Shown one piece after another: positions 15,235-24,333 of a stretch of 32,413 bases of DNA. The DNA is taken from positions 1 to 32,413 of the forward strand of contig PEAD01000032.1 of NCBI GenBank assembly GCA_002753335.1. The letters run 5' to 3'. Source of the DNA: Nitrospirae bacterium MYbin3 (GTDB lineage Bacteria > Nitrospirota > Thermodesulfovibrionia > Thermodesulfovibrionales > Dissulfurispiraceae). How positions within the stretch are numbered: the first letter of the stretch is position 1; each line of letters starts with the position of its first letter. The position numbers were made by a program, and so were the translations under genes. The notes beneath the pieces were generated by a model. The model saw nothing but the letters and a program-made list of their open reading frames with translations, did not search any database and was not told where the DNA came from.

Positions 15235-18200
15235 ATGGTCGAGAATTACCTCGATATATCTAAGAGCGTTATGATCTCTTCGCCTGCTGGTTCGGGCAAG
15301 ACCGAGAAGCTGGCGAGAAGGTATATAGCTTTGCTTAAACACGGTTCTGGTGTTGAGCGCATTCTGGCGATAACTTTTACCGAAAAGGCGGCTGCAGAGA
15401 TGAAGGAGAGAATCCTTAATATCCTGCAAAAAGATGATCCAGCAATGTTCGATGCGGTGCGGGCCAAGATGCCCAAGATGAGGATATCTACTATACATGC
15501 CTTTTGTCTTAAACTGCTTAAACGTTTTTGTCTGGAACTCGGTATGGACCCTGCCGTCAAGGTCATGGACAGTTTTGACTCAGACAACCTTTGGAATGAT
15601 TCTGTCTATGAAACCCTTATCGAGGACGGCAGGTCCGAAGAACGGCTCTTTTTGCAGGCGCTCAGAGATAAGGGAATCAAGGGCTGGGGCAGACTTTACA
15701 AACAGCTCGAAGAGCTTCATTCTCAAAGACCGCTTATAGAGCTTGGATTAAGAAAACAGAGCACAAGTGGGCCAAACAGTGATTGCAGCGGGATCGAAAT
15801 GCTGTTGAAGCTTTACAGGGGATGCCTTGAAAACTATACAAAGAAAAAGCGGCAGCGGCACCTGCTAGATTACAACGACCTTGAACTTGCGGCCTATGAT
15901 GCCATATCTCAAAATCCGGAGTGGCTTAATGTCCTCTATTCATTTGACGAGCATACCGACCATATTCTTGTCGATGAATTTCAGGACACCAGCTCTCTTC
16001 AATGGAAAATTGTATATAAGCTTACAGAGGAGTGGCGGGCAGGGCAGGGGGCAAAGAGGGAATCTGGCATCAAACCCACCATATTTCTGGTCGGAGACGA
16101 CAAGCAGTCTATATATTCATTCAGGGGGGCTGATGTCAGTATTTTCAGGAATGCACGGAACAGCCTGTCAGAGTGGCTCGGCGCTGAATATCATTTTGTG
16201 GAGGTTAAAGAGAATTACCGCAGTCTTCCTGCAGTCGTAAATTTTATAAATACTTTTTTTGAGAAACTTATGCCCAAGGGCTTATATGACGGAATGAGAG
16301 TTGAGTATTCCCCTTTTGATGCTGTAAGAACAGGATTGGGTGATGTAAGTTTGAGCGTAATTGAAGGCAGCGGGGTTTCGAGGGATGACAGGCGTTCAGA
16401 AGCGTTTCATGTAGCCTTAAAGATAAAAGATATGGTACGGAAAAAACTTGTTTATGACAGGGACAAACTAAGGGAATGTTCATTCGGTGATATGACGATA
16501 CTTCTCAGAAGCAGGACTCATCTAGGGCTTTTTGAAGATGCTCTAAGCCAAAACCAGATCCCGCTGCAATCACTGTTTGGCCCACTTGTGCTCTGTTTTC
16601 TTAATCCAAGCTCTATAAGCCAAAACCAGATCCCGTTTGTAGTTGTCAAAGGAATCGGTTTTTACAATACTCCTGAAGTGGCTCTTCTTAAGGATCTTTT
16701 ATTTTCGATAATAGACCCTCTTGACGATTACAGTCTTTTCAGTGTCCTGCGTTCACCTCTTTTTTCGATTAGATATGACTCAATTCTTGCGCTTGTCAGG
16801 AGTGTGGGAGCGAATAATTCTGGAGTAGGGGTTATTTATTCTGCGCTTCAAGCTCTTGCAGGCAGTTACAGCCCATCAAATCCAAGACAGAAGACTCTAT
16901 GGGCAGCCACCGAGGATAACAGGCTTGTTGAAGCTGCTGTGACGGTTAAGAGATGGATTGACGGTTCCAGAACCAAGGGCTACTCTCTTCTAATTGAGGA
17001 TATATTGGTAGAATCAAGATTATGGGGCTATCTGCATGAGAAGCAGCGGTATCTGAATGTAAAGAAATTTTTGAGACTTGTCGAAGGCTTTGAAGATGCG
17101 GGCTGCTCCGGGACAGAGATAAAAGAGAAGCTGATGAAGGCTTCTGATTATTCTGATGAGGGCAAAGCCAATGTTAACACAGAAGGCATGGACGCTGTAA
17201 AAATAATGACAATACATGCCTCGAAAGGTCTTCAGTTTCCGATAGTGTTTTTTACCTGTCTTGATGAAAAGCAGAAAGGATTCTCTAATACCGTTGCTAT
17301 GGAAGAAAGAGAAGACGGCTACTGGTTTGAGCATGAAGAAGATTCGGCTGCCAGAAAAGAGATGACTCTTTTTCAAAAGCAGAGAGAGAAAACAGAGGAT
17401 GAGGACAAAAGGCTTTTCTATGTTGCAGCTACAAGGGCCATGGACTGTCTTTGCATGTCAGGGGTTTTGAATAAAAAACCTTCCGGCAGACTTGCATATC
17501 TTTTTGATGTATTCGAACTTGGCATAGGAAAAGAAAGATTGAGTGATGAAGAGCTGCCTTTTGCGTTCAACTACATTAGTCCTGACAGTGCTGTCGAAAC
17601 GCAGGTTGAACAGCCATCAGAGTTTCACAAAAGCGCTCCCTCAAGATACGCAAAGATTGGTGCGGGACAGCGGAGAATAATTCATATTGAGCCTTTAGAT
17701 TACAAACCAAGACTCAGCTTTATGGATGTTACCGAAGAGGTTGACAGAATGCATAAGAAGCACGGTGATGACTGGATAACTCTCGGAAAGGTTTTGCACA
17801 AAGTTTTCGAAGGTGCTTCAAAAGGAATGATAAATCCTAAATATTTCTCAAAAAAGGCGCTGCTGATTTTGAGAAGAGAGGTGCGCTCTGATTTTTTATT
17901 TGCTAGACTGAGCGGTGTTTTGAATGTAGAAATCGAGAAAATTAAAGCATCTCCTTATTTCTCTGAAATAGTGCTGCCAAAAGAGAATTCCTACTCAGAG
18001 CTTCCATTTGTTCTCGAAAAAGGCAAGGCTGTGTATAACGGCAGAATAGACAGGATTATAATAAGGGATGGAAAGGCGTTTATTTACGACTATAAAACGT
18101 ATCCTGTGTCTGACAAAGAAATACCGGAGCTGAAAAAACATTATTCGTTCCAGATGACACTATACAAAGAAGCTGTCGAAAAACTATTCGGTATGAGCGC

Positions 18201-18252
18201 AGAATCTTATATCTTATTCTCTTATCAGCCATCACTGTTTTTTGTTGCCTGA
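15235..18252 (+). CDS. addA: AddA-type UvrD helicase-nuclease
   Basis: 1005 residues, the motor subunit for recombinational repair with AddB. Helicase motifs in order: I (P-loop) SPAGSGKTEK at residues 16-25, Ia ITFTEKAAAEM, Ic STIHAFC, II ILVDEFQDTS, III VGDDKQSIYSFRGAD, IV-type VKENYRS, V MTIHASKGLQFP and VI RLFYVAATRA. The C-terminal nuclease domain shows LGKVLHKVFEG, GRIDRII and FIYDYKTY, so both activities look intact. The start at ATG 15235 lies 2 bases after the previous stop with no good Shine-Dalgarno site, implying translational coupling. Residues of about 444-467 are an in-frame 24-residue insertion derived from an inverted copy of bases 15732-15795; without it the text would read ALSQNQIPFVVVKGIGF, which matches the family. 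Confidence 0.92.
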   Translation: MVENYLDISKSVMISSPAGSGKTEKLARRYIALLKHGSGVERILAITFTEKAAAEMKERILNILQKDDPAMFDAVRAKMPKMRISTIHAFCLKLLKRFCLELGMDPAVKVMDSFDSDNLWNDSVYETLIEDGRSEERLFLQALRDKGIKGWGRLYKQLEELHSQRPLIELGLRKQSTSGPNSDCSGIEMLLKLYRGCLENYTKKKRQRHLLDYNDLELAAYDAISQNPEWLNVLYSFDEHTDHILVDEFQDTSSLQWKIVYKLTEEWRAGQGAKRESGIKPTIFLVGDDKQSIYSFRGADVSIFRNARNSLSEWLGAEYHFVEVKENYRSLPAVVNFINTFFEKLMPKGLYDGMRVEYSPFDAVRTGLGDVSLSVIEGSGVSRDDRRSEAFHVALKIKDMVRKKLVYDRDKLRECSFGDMTILLRSRTHLGLFEDALSQNQIPLQSLFGPLVLCFLNPSSISQNQIPFVVVKGIGFYNTPEVALLKDLLFSIIDPLDDYSLFSVLRSPLFSIRYDSILALVRSVGANNSGVGVIYSALQALAGSYSPSNPRQKTLWAATEDNRLVEAAVTVKRWIDGSRTKGYSLLIEDILVESRLWGYLHEKQRYLNVKKFLRLVEGFEDAGCSGTEIKEKLMKASDYSDEGKANVNTEGMDAVKIMTIHASKGLQFPIVFFTCLDEKQKGFSNTVAMEEREDGYWFEHEEDSAARKEMTLFQKQREKTEDEDKRLFYVAATRAMDCLCMSGVLNKKPSGRLAYLFDVFELGIGKERLSDEELPFAFNYISPDSAVETQVEQPSEFHKSAPSRYAKIGAGQRRIIHIEPLDYKPRLSFMDVTEEVDRMHKKHGDDWITLGKVLHKVFEGASKGMINPKYFSKKALLILRREVRSDFLFARLSGVLNVEIEKIKASPYFSEIVLPKENSYSELPFVLEKGKAVYNGRIDRIIIRDGKAFIYDYKTYPVSDKEIPELKKHYSFQMTLYKEAVEKLFGMSAESYILFSYQPSLFFVA
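15732..15795 (+). repeat. Inverted repeat, source copy in addA
   Basis: These 64 bases are perfectly repeated in reverse complement at 16557-16620, about 760 bases downstream in the same gene. Here they encode an ordinary-looking AddA stretch (around IELGLRKQ). Confidence 0.92.
16544..16563 (+). repeat. Direct repeat, first copy, flanking the addA insert
   Basis: TAAGCCAAAACCAGATCCCG occurs here and again at 16616-16635, exactly 72 bases later, so the reading frame is kept. The repeat is the duplicated target around the inverted insert. Confidence 0.92.
16557..16620 (-). repeat. Inverted repeat, inserted copy in addA
   Basis: Perfect reverse complement of 15732-15795. It overlaps the flanking direct repeats by GATCCCG on the left and TAAGC on the right, so both joints show microhomology. 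Confidence 0.92.
16616..16635 (+). repeat. Direct repeat, second copy
   Basis: Second copy of the 20-base sequence at 16544-16563. After it the addA sequence resumes the family consensus (VVVKGIGFYNTPEV). Confidence 0.92.
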
Positions 18253-18257
18253 GGATT

Positions 18258-18731
18258 TTAAGAGAAAACAGAAAGCGCTTCTGAATCGCTGACCCGGGTT
18301 TCAAGAAACTCTTTTATGGCCTGTTGGGACTTCTCGTAATTCGCAATGGCGATTGCCCGTCCTGCTACAACGAAATCCTGAAACGAGGGGGTTGCAGGGG
18401 AAAGAGCCGCTCTTTTAACTTTTTCCATGTCGTCGATTACTTTTTCTGGAGGACCTGATGAGCCCATATCTATCGATACTCCACCCGCAATTACAAAGTT
18501 TGTACCGTCGGGGCCCTTCATATATTCGTAACTGGCGGTTGCATTGTGAGCTGATCCGGGTGCCATATGGGCAAGTTCATGGCTTATGACAGTACGCTGT
18601 ATTTTTTCAAGAGATTCTATGCGTGCATTTTGGGCAGATTTCAACTCAGACTTGCCGGATGGGAGCAGTCCTTTTCCAGCCGCAAGGTTTGCCAAAAACA
18701 CCTGAGAATGCATCTCTGCCGTAACTTTCAT
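18258..18731 (-). CDS. SprA-related putative metalloprotease
   Basis: 157 residues. The zinc-protease motif HELAHMA is followed by SYEYMKGPDGTNFVIAGGVSIDMG, then a helical region with MEKVKRAALSPATPSFQDFVVAGRA. This is the pattern of the SprA-related family of putative metalloproteases (HExxH, GPDG, A-P-x-x-P-S-x-QD). No signal peptide is visible. The substrate is unknown. The gene is convergent with addA (5-base gap) and divergent from the slipin gene. No Shine-Dalgarno sequence precedes the ATG at 18731. Confidence 0.82.
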   Translation of the reverse strand: MKVTAEMHSQVFLANLAAGKGLLPSGKSELKSAQNARIESLEKIQRTVISHELAHMAPGSAHNATASYEYMKGPDGTNFVIAGGVSIDMGSSGPPEKVIDDMEKVKRAALSPATPSFQDFVVAGRAIAIANYEKSQQAIKEFLETRVSDSEALSVFS

Positions 18732-18808
18732 ATATGTATCTTATCGGGGATTGTCACTTTTGCTTTATAAAATTTAATGGATATCGTATTTTTTTGTCAA
18801 TCATTGTG

Positions 18809-18814
18809 TATAAT
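18809..18814 (+). promoter_or_regulatory. -10 box of the slipin gene
   Basis: A perfect TATAAT lies 32 bases before the ATG, without a good -35. Unlike several other first genes here, the leader holds a GAGGGGG ribosome binding site. Confidence 0.4.
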
Positions 18815-18846
18815 TTAAGACATTCTAGTTAAGAGGGGGTATAGTT

Positions 18847-19611
18847 ATGCTTGGATCAGCCTCAATGAGCCTTTTGTTTGTTGTTTTTATGGTGTTTTAT
18901 ATTCTTTCGAGCGCGATAAAGATTCTGAAGGAATACGAGCGAGGTGTTGTCTTCAGGCTCGGCAGAGTAATTCCTATAAGGGGGCCGGGCCTTGTGCTAA
19001 TATGGCCGATTATAGATAAGCTGGTAAAGGTTAGCTTGCGTACGGTTACTATGGACGTGCCGCCGCAGGACATTATCACAAAGGACAACATAACGGTTAA
19101 GGTAAATGCTGTAATCTACTTTAGGCCAATTGACCCCATAAAGGCTATTACCGAGGTCGAGGACTTTTACTATGCTACGTCGCAGATAGCACAGACCACG
19201 CTGCGCAGCATTCTTGGTCAGAGCCAGCTTGATGACCTGCTCGCAAAGAGGGATGAGCTTAACGCGGAACTGCAGAAAGTGATCGATATTCAGACCGAGC
19301 CTTGGGGAGTAAAGGTCTCTGCGGTTGAGGTGAAGAATGTGGATCTGCCGCCGGAGATGCTGCGTGCAATAGCCAAGCAGGCCGAAGCAGAGCGTGAACG
19401 GCGTGCCAAGATTATACATGCAGAAGGAGAGTTTCAGGCCTCGCAAAAGCTTGCTGACGCTGCAAAGATAATCTCCTCAGAGCCTGCTACTCTTCAGCTC
19501 CGATTCCTGCAGACGCTTACCGAAATTGCTACAGAGAAGAATTCGACCATTATTTTTCCGGTGCCTATCGACATCATAAAGCATTTTATGGAACGTGTAG
19601 AGAAAAAATAG
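18847..19611 (+). CDS. Slipin, SPFH/band-7 membrane protein
   Basis: 254 residues. An N-terminal hydrophobic hairpin or helix (residues 6-23) is followed by the band-7 domain with [47 protein letters not shown] and [21 protein letters not shown]. It then has the coiled coil [17 protein letters not shown] and the conserved LRFLQTL plus a short tail. Slipins form oligomeric membrane scaffolds. They are often paired with a NfeD-family partner, but none is seen here; the next gene is a TVP38/DedA protein. The start is ATG 18847, which has a GAGGGGG site about 8 bases upstream. Confidence 0.93.
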   Translation: MLGSASMSLLFVVFMVFYILSSAIKILKEYERGVVFRLGRVIPIRGPGLVLIWPIIDKLVKVSLRTVTMDVPPQDIITKDNITVKVNAVIYFRPIDPIKAITEVEDFYYATSQIAQTTLRSILGQSQLDDLLAKRDELNAELQKVIDIQTEPWGVKVSAVEVKNVDLPPEMLRAIAKQAEAERERRAKIIHAEGEFQASQKLADAAKIISSEPATLQLRFLQTLTEIATEKNSTIIFPVPIDIIKHFMERVEKK

Positions 19612-19642
19612 AAGGGCATTAACTTGAGAGGGGTAAAGGAAG

Positions 19643-20416
19643 ATTAAATTCTCAGAAGATAAGAAAGAGTGTAAAAGCTGTGTATGGCTTAAGCCGGTCA
19701 TTTTAATTCTGCTGCTCTGTCTTGCCTCGTTTATTTTTTATAAGACCGGCCTGATTCAGTTCTTTCTGAGCAAAGAAAGAATGTTGAATTTCATTGATTC
19801 ACTCGGCCCTATAGGATTTGTAGGGTTTATTTTGCTTCAGATTACGCAGGTTGTGGCGGCGCCGATTCCTGGGGAGGCGACGGGACTTCTTGGTGGTTTT
19901 CTGTACGGTCCTGTTTTGGGAGTAATACTCTCTACCATCGGTCTGACTATAGGCTCATATATAGCTTTTGCGCTTTCACGCGCTTTTGGCCGCCCTTTTG
20001 TTGACAGGTTTGTTGATAAGTCTGTAATGAAGCGATTTGATTATCTGCTGCATCACAAAGGTGCTTTTCTTGTTTTCCTGCTGTTTTTGATTCCGGGCAT
20101 TCCAAAGGATTACTTGTGCTATATACTCGGACTAGGTCATTTATCAACTGCTCAATTTCTTGTTATAGGGGGAACAGGCAGGCTTTTCGGCACAATCCTG
20201 TTGACTCTTGGAGGCTCTTATATCCGCCACCAGCAGTACCAGCGATTTTTTATACTCGTGGGCGTGGCACTTGTAGTTATTTTTATTGCCATGGCGTACA
20301 AGGACAAACTAGACAGATTGTTCAGGGTATGGCATGTTCTGGATTACAGAAAGAAGAAAAAAAACAGAATAATTGTCAAGAAAACTATCTCGAAACATTC
20401 AGGCCGAGCTCATTGA
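19643..20416 (+). CDS. TVP38/TMEM64 (DedA-like) membrane protein, probable ATT start
   Basis: Integral membrane protein of the VTT/DedA superfamily with APIPGEATGLLGGFLYG, LSTIGLTIGSYIAFALSRAFGRP, the loop VFLLFLIPGIPKDYLCYILG and TGRLFGTILLTLGG. Such proteins are linked to lipid scrambling and membrane homeostasis. The first ATG (19781) would delete the N-terminal membrane helix. The frame is open back to 19637 and encodes KPVILILLLCLASFIFYKTGL, exactly the first helix expected. No ATG, GTG or TTG exists in that part; ATT at 19643, about 10 bases after AGGGG, is the best candidate, giving 257 residues. Its 3' end overlaps convergent bioB by 32 bases. Confidence 0.8.
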   Translation: MKFSEDKKECKSCVWLKPVILILLLCLASFIFYKTGLIQFFLSKERMLNFIDSLGPIGFVGFILLQITQVVAAPIPGEATGLLGGFLYGPVLGVILSTIGLTIGSYIAFALSRAFGRPFVDRFVDKSVMKRFDYLLHHKGAFLVFLLFLIPGIPKDYLCYILGLGHLSTAQFLVIGGTGRLFGTILLTLGGSYIRHQQYQRFFILVGVALVVIFIAMAYKDKLDRLFRVWHVLDYRKKKKNRIIVKKTISKHSGRAH

Positions 20417-21350
20417 TGAGCTTAAGGTCATCATCAAATGTTCTTCCTGTTGTGGTCAGATAATTCCCGGTAAGAACAGAATCTGCTCCGGCCTTGAATA
20501 TTAAATTATGCATATCTTTTAGGGTTTGAATTCTTCCGCCGCATACCCTTATTTCTTTATTAGGCATGAGGAACCTGTAGAGGCTTATTATTTTCAGCGC
20601 CTCAAACGGCTCTAATGCTGCGTTTGCCTCAAGTGTAGTTCCCTTGACCGGCATTAAATAGTTAATAGGAACTGAATTGACTTCAAGGTTTTTTATCTCA
20701 AAGGCCATTTCTATTCTGTCGTTCCAAGTTTCTCCGAGCCCGAATATCCCCCCTGAACAGACCGAGAGTCCGGCTGATTTAGCTGCCTCTACGGTTTTAA
20801 GTTTATCGCGGTATGTATGTGTTGTGCAGATTGAAGGGAAAAATCTTTCTGATGTTTCGAGGTTGTGATGATACCTTTCCAGTCCGTTTCCCTTATAACA
20901 TTGAAGCTCATCTCTGTCTAGCAGCCCTAATGTGGAGCAGGGCAAAAGTCCGATCTCCCTTATTGAAGCGACCATCTCTGCTATCTGTTTAAGCTCTGAT
21001 TTGTTAACTTTACGGCCGCTTGTGACGATGCAGAATCTCTTCACTTGGTTGTCTTTTGCTTCACGCGCTTTTTCGAGCACGGCTGTTTTGCTCAAAAGCG
21101 GATAAACAGCGGAGGATGTTTTAAAACGAGAGGACTGGGCGCAGTATGAGCAGTCTTCGCTGCAGGCTCCCGATTTCGCGTTGATTATGGCGCATAGATC
21201 GATGATATTATTTTTAAAGGAAGTACGTATTATTTCGGCAGCCGCAAAAAGTGAAGATGCATTTGCCCCCCCCAGCTCGCTAATAAAAACAGCTTCATCT
21301 TTGGTAATTGCGCGTAGTGACAATGTTTTTTCTAGGAGGTTGTTTAGCAT
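20385..21350 (-). CDS. bioB: Biotin synthase
   Basis: 321 residues, a radical SAM enzyme inserting sulfur into dethiobiotin. The cluster motif is CSEDCSYC (about residues 63-70). Family segments follow: KRFCIVTSGR, LDRDELQCYKGNGLERYHHNLETSERFFPSICTTHTY, CSGGIFGLGE and VPINYLMPVKGT. Late VCGGRIQTLKD and GADSVLTGNYLTTTGR complete it. No other biotin genes are nearby. The gene starts 24 bases after tRNA-Gly on the same strand, without a Shine-Dalgarno sequence, so it may be expressed from a tRNA-bioB transcript or from a weak promoter in the AT-rich gap. Confidence 0.95.
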   Translation of the reverse strand: MLNNLLEKTLSLRAITKDEAVFISELGGANASSLFAAAEIIRTSFKNNIIDLCAIINAKSGACSEDCSYCAQSSRFKTSSAVYPLLSKTAVLEKAREAKDNQVKRFCIVTSGRKVNKSELKQIAEMVASIREIGLLPCSTLGLLDRDELQCYKGNGLERYHHNLETSERFFPSICTTHTYRDKLKTVEAAKSAGLSVCSGGIFGLGETWNDRIEMAFEIKNLEVNSVPINYLMPVKGTTLEANAALEPFEALKIISLYRFLMPNKEIRVCGGRIQTLKDMHNLIFKAGADSVLTGNYLTTTGRTFDDDLKLINELGLNVSR

Positions 21351-21374
21351 GTTTTTACTATTTGATTTTAAAAG

Positions 21375-21446
<72 letters not shown>

Positions 21447-21466
21447 ATATCAATAAGTTACGAGTT

Positions 21467-21475
21467 AGTATAACA
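21467..21475 (-). promoter_or_regulatory. Extended -10 promoter of tRNA-Gly
   Basis: On the minus strand TGT-TATACT lies 20 bases upstream of the mature tRNA end, predicting a short 5' leader for RNase P removal. Confidence 0.5.
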
Positions 21476-21504
21476 TGGACTGCGACTAAATTGTGACCAA
21501 TGAG

Positions 21505-24330
21505 TTACACCAGAACTCTTTTGGCAGCAAGATATCTTTCTATTTCTGTCTTAGCAAAACCAAACTGGGCATCCAGTTCCGGAAGGCGTGCAACAACAGT
21601 TTCAAGGTTGCCAGAAATTGAAGCCTGTTCCATTTCAAAGGCTAATGAGCGCATAGCCTCGCAGAATACAACGGCCGATGCGCCCTTTATGGAGTGGGTC
21701 ATTCTGATGATATTTTTAATGTCCCCGGTAGCAATATGAGCTCTTAATTTTTCGATATGCTTGGGAATCTCTTCCAGAAAGACTTTGACTATGTTAAGTG
21801 CCAAATCCTCATCGTTCATTTGATTTTCTAAGAGCTTATCAATATCAAAAACCGATGTCTTTGTTACAGCAGCTACAGCAGCTGTTTTTACTATGGTATC
21901 TTCTCTCTTTTCAATTGAATGCTCTGTTGCTTCATCTGGATCCTTCGGCAGCCATTTTTCGAGCGCATCAGCTAATGCCTTAGGAGAAACAGGCTTGGAT
22001 ACATAATCGTTCATCCCTGCTTCAAGACACTTTTCACGATCACCTTGCATGGCATTTGCTGTCATCGCAATAATCGGAATATTATGATTCATGACAGTTG
22101 ATGCAGGATTGCGTATTTTCCGCGTGGCTTCATAGCCATCCATCTCAGGCATATGACAATCCATCAGCACTAAATCGTAAGGCAGATCTTCAAGCGCGCT
22201 TACAGCCTCAGCGCCGTCTGCAACAAGATCCACCCTCAAGAAGCCCAGTTTCTTCAGTATGCCCTTTGCCACCTGTTGGTTTGTAATGTTGTCTTCTGCC
22301 AAGAGAATGCGAACCGCACCTCGACGCATCTCGCGGATTATATGGCGAGTAATTATGGGTTGTGTTGAATTATCAACAGGAGTACCTGAAAGAACAACGG
22401 CCAAAGTGTTAAAAAGATCTGACTGTCTGACTGGTTTGCTTAGGTACGCGGCAAAACCTACATCCTTCATGCGTTTTGCATCTCCTCGTTGTCCTCCTAA
22501 AGAGGTCATGAGCATAAGCCGAGTATTGTTAAGCGTTCCATCAGATTTAATGGCCCGGGCCAATGCAACTCCGTCCATGCCCGGCATCTGCATGTCTAAA
22601 ATAGCTACCTGAAAGGTATCTTTTGAGTCTCGTGCATTGTAAAGTGCAGCGAGAGCAGCAGGACCACTTGAACACTCTTCAACTCTGACACCTCGGCTTT
22701 TGAGTTGGGTCCTAAATATTTCGCGGTTTGTGGCATTGTCATCAACTACAAGTACGTGCGCCCCGCTGATATCCGATTGGAACGAAACAGGATGCTGATC
22801 GATTTGTTTGCCAAGACGTGCAGTGAACCAGAATTCTGAACCATGTCCATCTTCACTATTAATCCCAACCTCTCCGCCCATGATCTCGGCAAGCTGCTTT
22901 GAAATAGCCAGCCCCAATCCTGTGCCGCCATATTTGCGTGTGGTTGAGGCATCTGCCTGGCTGAACTTTTGGAATAATTTGGACTGTTTATCCGCAGGAA
23001 TTCCTATTCCTGTATCCTTAACCGAAAAACGCACCAGCACCTCAGATTCGTTCTCTGATACCAGGCTTGCAGTCACAGAAATTTCTCCCTTAGATGTGAA
23101 CTTGACCGCATTGCCTGCTAGATTAGTTAGTATTTGCCGCAGGCGGCCAGGGTCGCCGCAAAGATAGGTTGGCAAATCAGGTGCAGTAGCGCATATAAAC
23201 TCGAGCCCCTTTTCATGAGCACGCAGAGCCAATGCTGCAGCGAAATCATCCAGCATAGAGCGCAAATCAAAATCCAGATTCTCAAGTTCTAGCTTGCCAG
23301 CTTCTATCTTGGAAAAATCCAGTATGTCATTTATAAGAGCAAGAAGTGTTTCTCCGCTGCTGCGTATAGTATCCGCATAACGCCGCTGTTCTTCATTAAG
23401 CTCTGTATCCAGCAAAAGGCCGGTCATGCCTATTACCCCATTCATGGGCGTACGTATTTCGTGGCTCATATTTGCCAAAAATTCGCTTTTGGCAACGCTC
23501 GCAGCTTCGGCAGAGTCCCTTGCCTCGACAAGCTCCTTTTCCATTTGTTTGCGTTTGGTTATGTCATCCTTGACCGCAACGTAATGAGTGGCTTTGCCCT
23601 GTTCATTAAGCACAGGAGCTATGGATGCGCGCTCCCAGTACAATTCACCATTTTTCTTCCGGTTGCAGACATCGCCAATCCATTCTTGTCCTGAATTGAG
23701 TGTGGTCCACATATTGCTGTAAAACTCAGGAGTATGAACGCCTGATTTTAAAATCTTTGGATTTTGCCCCAACGCCTCGTCTGCTGAGTAACCGGTAATC
23801 TTCTCGAACTGCGGGTTTACGTATTCTATTTTGCCATCTGCATCAGTTATCACAACGGTTGAAGAGCTTTGGCGGATAGCCTGTGAAAGCTTATGAAGAT
23901 CGTTCATGGTATTTTTCTGTTCGGTAATATCGAAAACAATCGAATACAACAGCGGATTATCAGAATCTCCTATTGCCGTTGAATGCAGCTCTACCGTTTT
24001 TACCGAACCATCTGAAAGGCGATGCAGAAACACAGAAGAGTTTTTATCTCGGGCTGAAGAATATTCAATTGCCGGGGAATCTGCACCCACAAGTTGATTT
24101 ATGCTTGATATATTAAGATTCCGAAGCTGATCAATAGAATACCCATAGAATTTGGATGCGGCTTGGTTAGCGTCAATAATTCGGCCTGAGCGCTGCTCTA
24201 TTACCATCATTATTGCGCTGTGCTTCTCAAACATCTGTCTAAAAAGATTTCCGCTTTCCTCCACTGCCTGTTTATTATGAACACTCAGGCAGGATGCATC
24301 ATCAGGCGGAGAATTTTTCAGGTCGGTCAC
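21505..24330 (-). CDS. Hybrid sensor histidine kinase: PAS-PAS-HisKA-HATPase-REC-REC-HPt
   Basis: 941 residues, with no membrane segment, so a cytoplasmic sensor. Two PAS domains (about residues 28-135 and 145-262, the second with [14 protein letters not shown]) are followed by HisKA with the phospho-acceptor in [13 protein letters not shown]. The catalytic domain shows [17 protein letters not shown] and [10 protein letters not shown]. Receiver 1 has VVDD and [10 protein letters not shown]; receiver 2 has [23 protein letters not shown] and SKPVSP. A C-terminal HPt domain carries THSIKGASA. This is a complete phosphorelay in one chain of the BarA/ArcB-like class; its output regulator is not in the window. 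The start is GTG 24330, 3 bases after the ilvD stop, implying translational coupling to an amino-acid biosynthesis gene, which is unusual for a sensor kinase. Confidence 0.93.
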   Translation of the reverse strand: MTDLKNSPPDDASCLSVHNKQAVEESGNLFRQMFEKHSAIMMVIEQRSGRIIDANQAASKFYGYSIDQLRNLNISSINQLVGADSPAIEYSSARDKNSSVFLHRLSDGSVKTVELHSTAIGDSDNPLLYSIVFDITEQKNTMNDLHKLSQAIRQSSSTVVITDADGKIEYVNPQFEKITGYSADEALGQNPKILKSGVHTPEFYSNMWTTLNSGQEWIGDVCNRKKNGELYWERASIAPVLNEQGKATHYVAVKDDITKRKQMEKELVEARDSAEAASVAKSEFLANMSHEIRTPMNGVIGMTGLLLDTELNEEQRRYADTIRSSGETLLALINDILDFSKIEAGKLELENLDFDLRSMLDDFAAALALRAHEKGLEFICATAPDLPTYLCGDPGRLRQILTNLAGNAVKFTSKGEISVTASLVSENESEVLVRFSVKDTGIGIPADKQSKLFQKFSQADASTTRKYGGTGLGLAISKQLAEIMGGEVGINSEDGHGSEFWFTARLGKQIDQHPVSFQSDISGAHVLVVDDNATNREIFRTQLKSRGVRVEECSSGPAALAALYNARDSKDTFQVAILDMQMPGMDGVALARAIKSDGTLNNTRLMLMTSLGGQRGDAKRMKDVGFAAYLSKPVRQSDLFNTLAVVLSGTPVDNSTQPIITRHIIREMRRGAVRILLAEDNITNQQVAKGILKKLGFLRVDLVADGAEAVSALEDLPYDLVLMDCHMPEMDGYEATRKIRNPASTVMNHNIPIIAMTANAMQGDREKCLEAGMNDYVSKPVSPKALADALEKWLPKDPDEATEHSIEKREDTIVKTAAVAAVTKTSVFDIDKLLENQMNDEDLALNIVKVFLEEIPKHIEKLRAHIATGDIKNIIRMTHSIKGASAVVFCEAMRSLAFEMEQASISGNLETVVARLPELDAQFGFAKTEIERYLAAKRVLV

Positions 24331-24333
24331 GCC

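Noticed and set aside
18997..19446. Minus-strand 149-codon frame opposite the slipin gene
   Set aside because: Fully antisense to the slipin band-7 domain, which is strongly supported.
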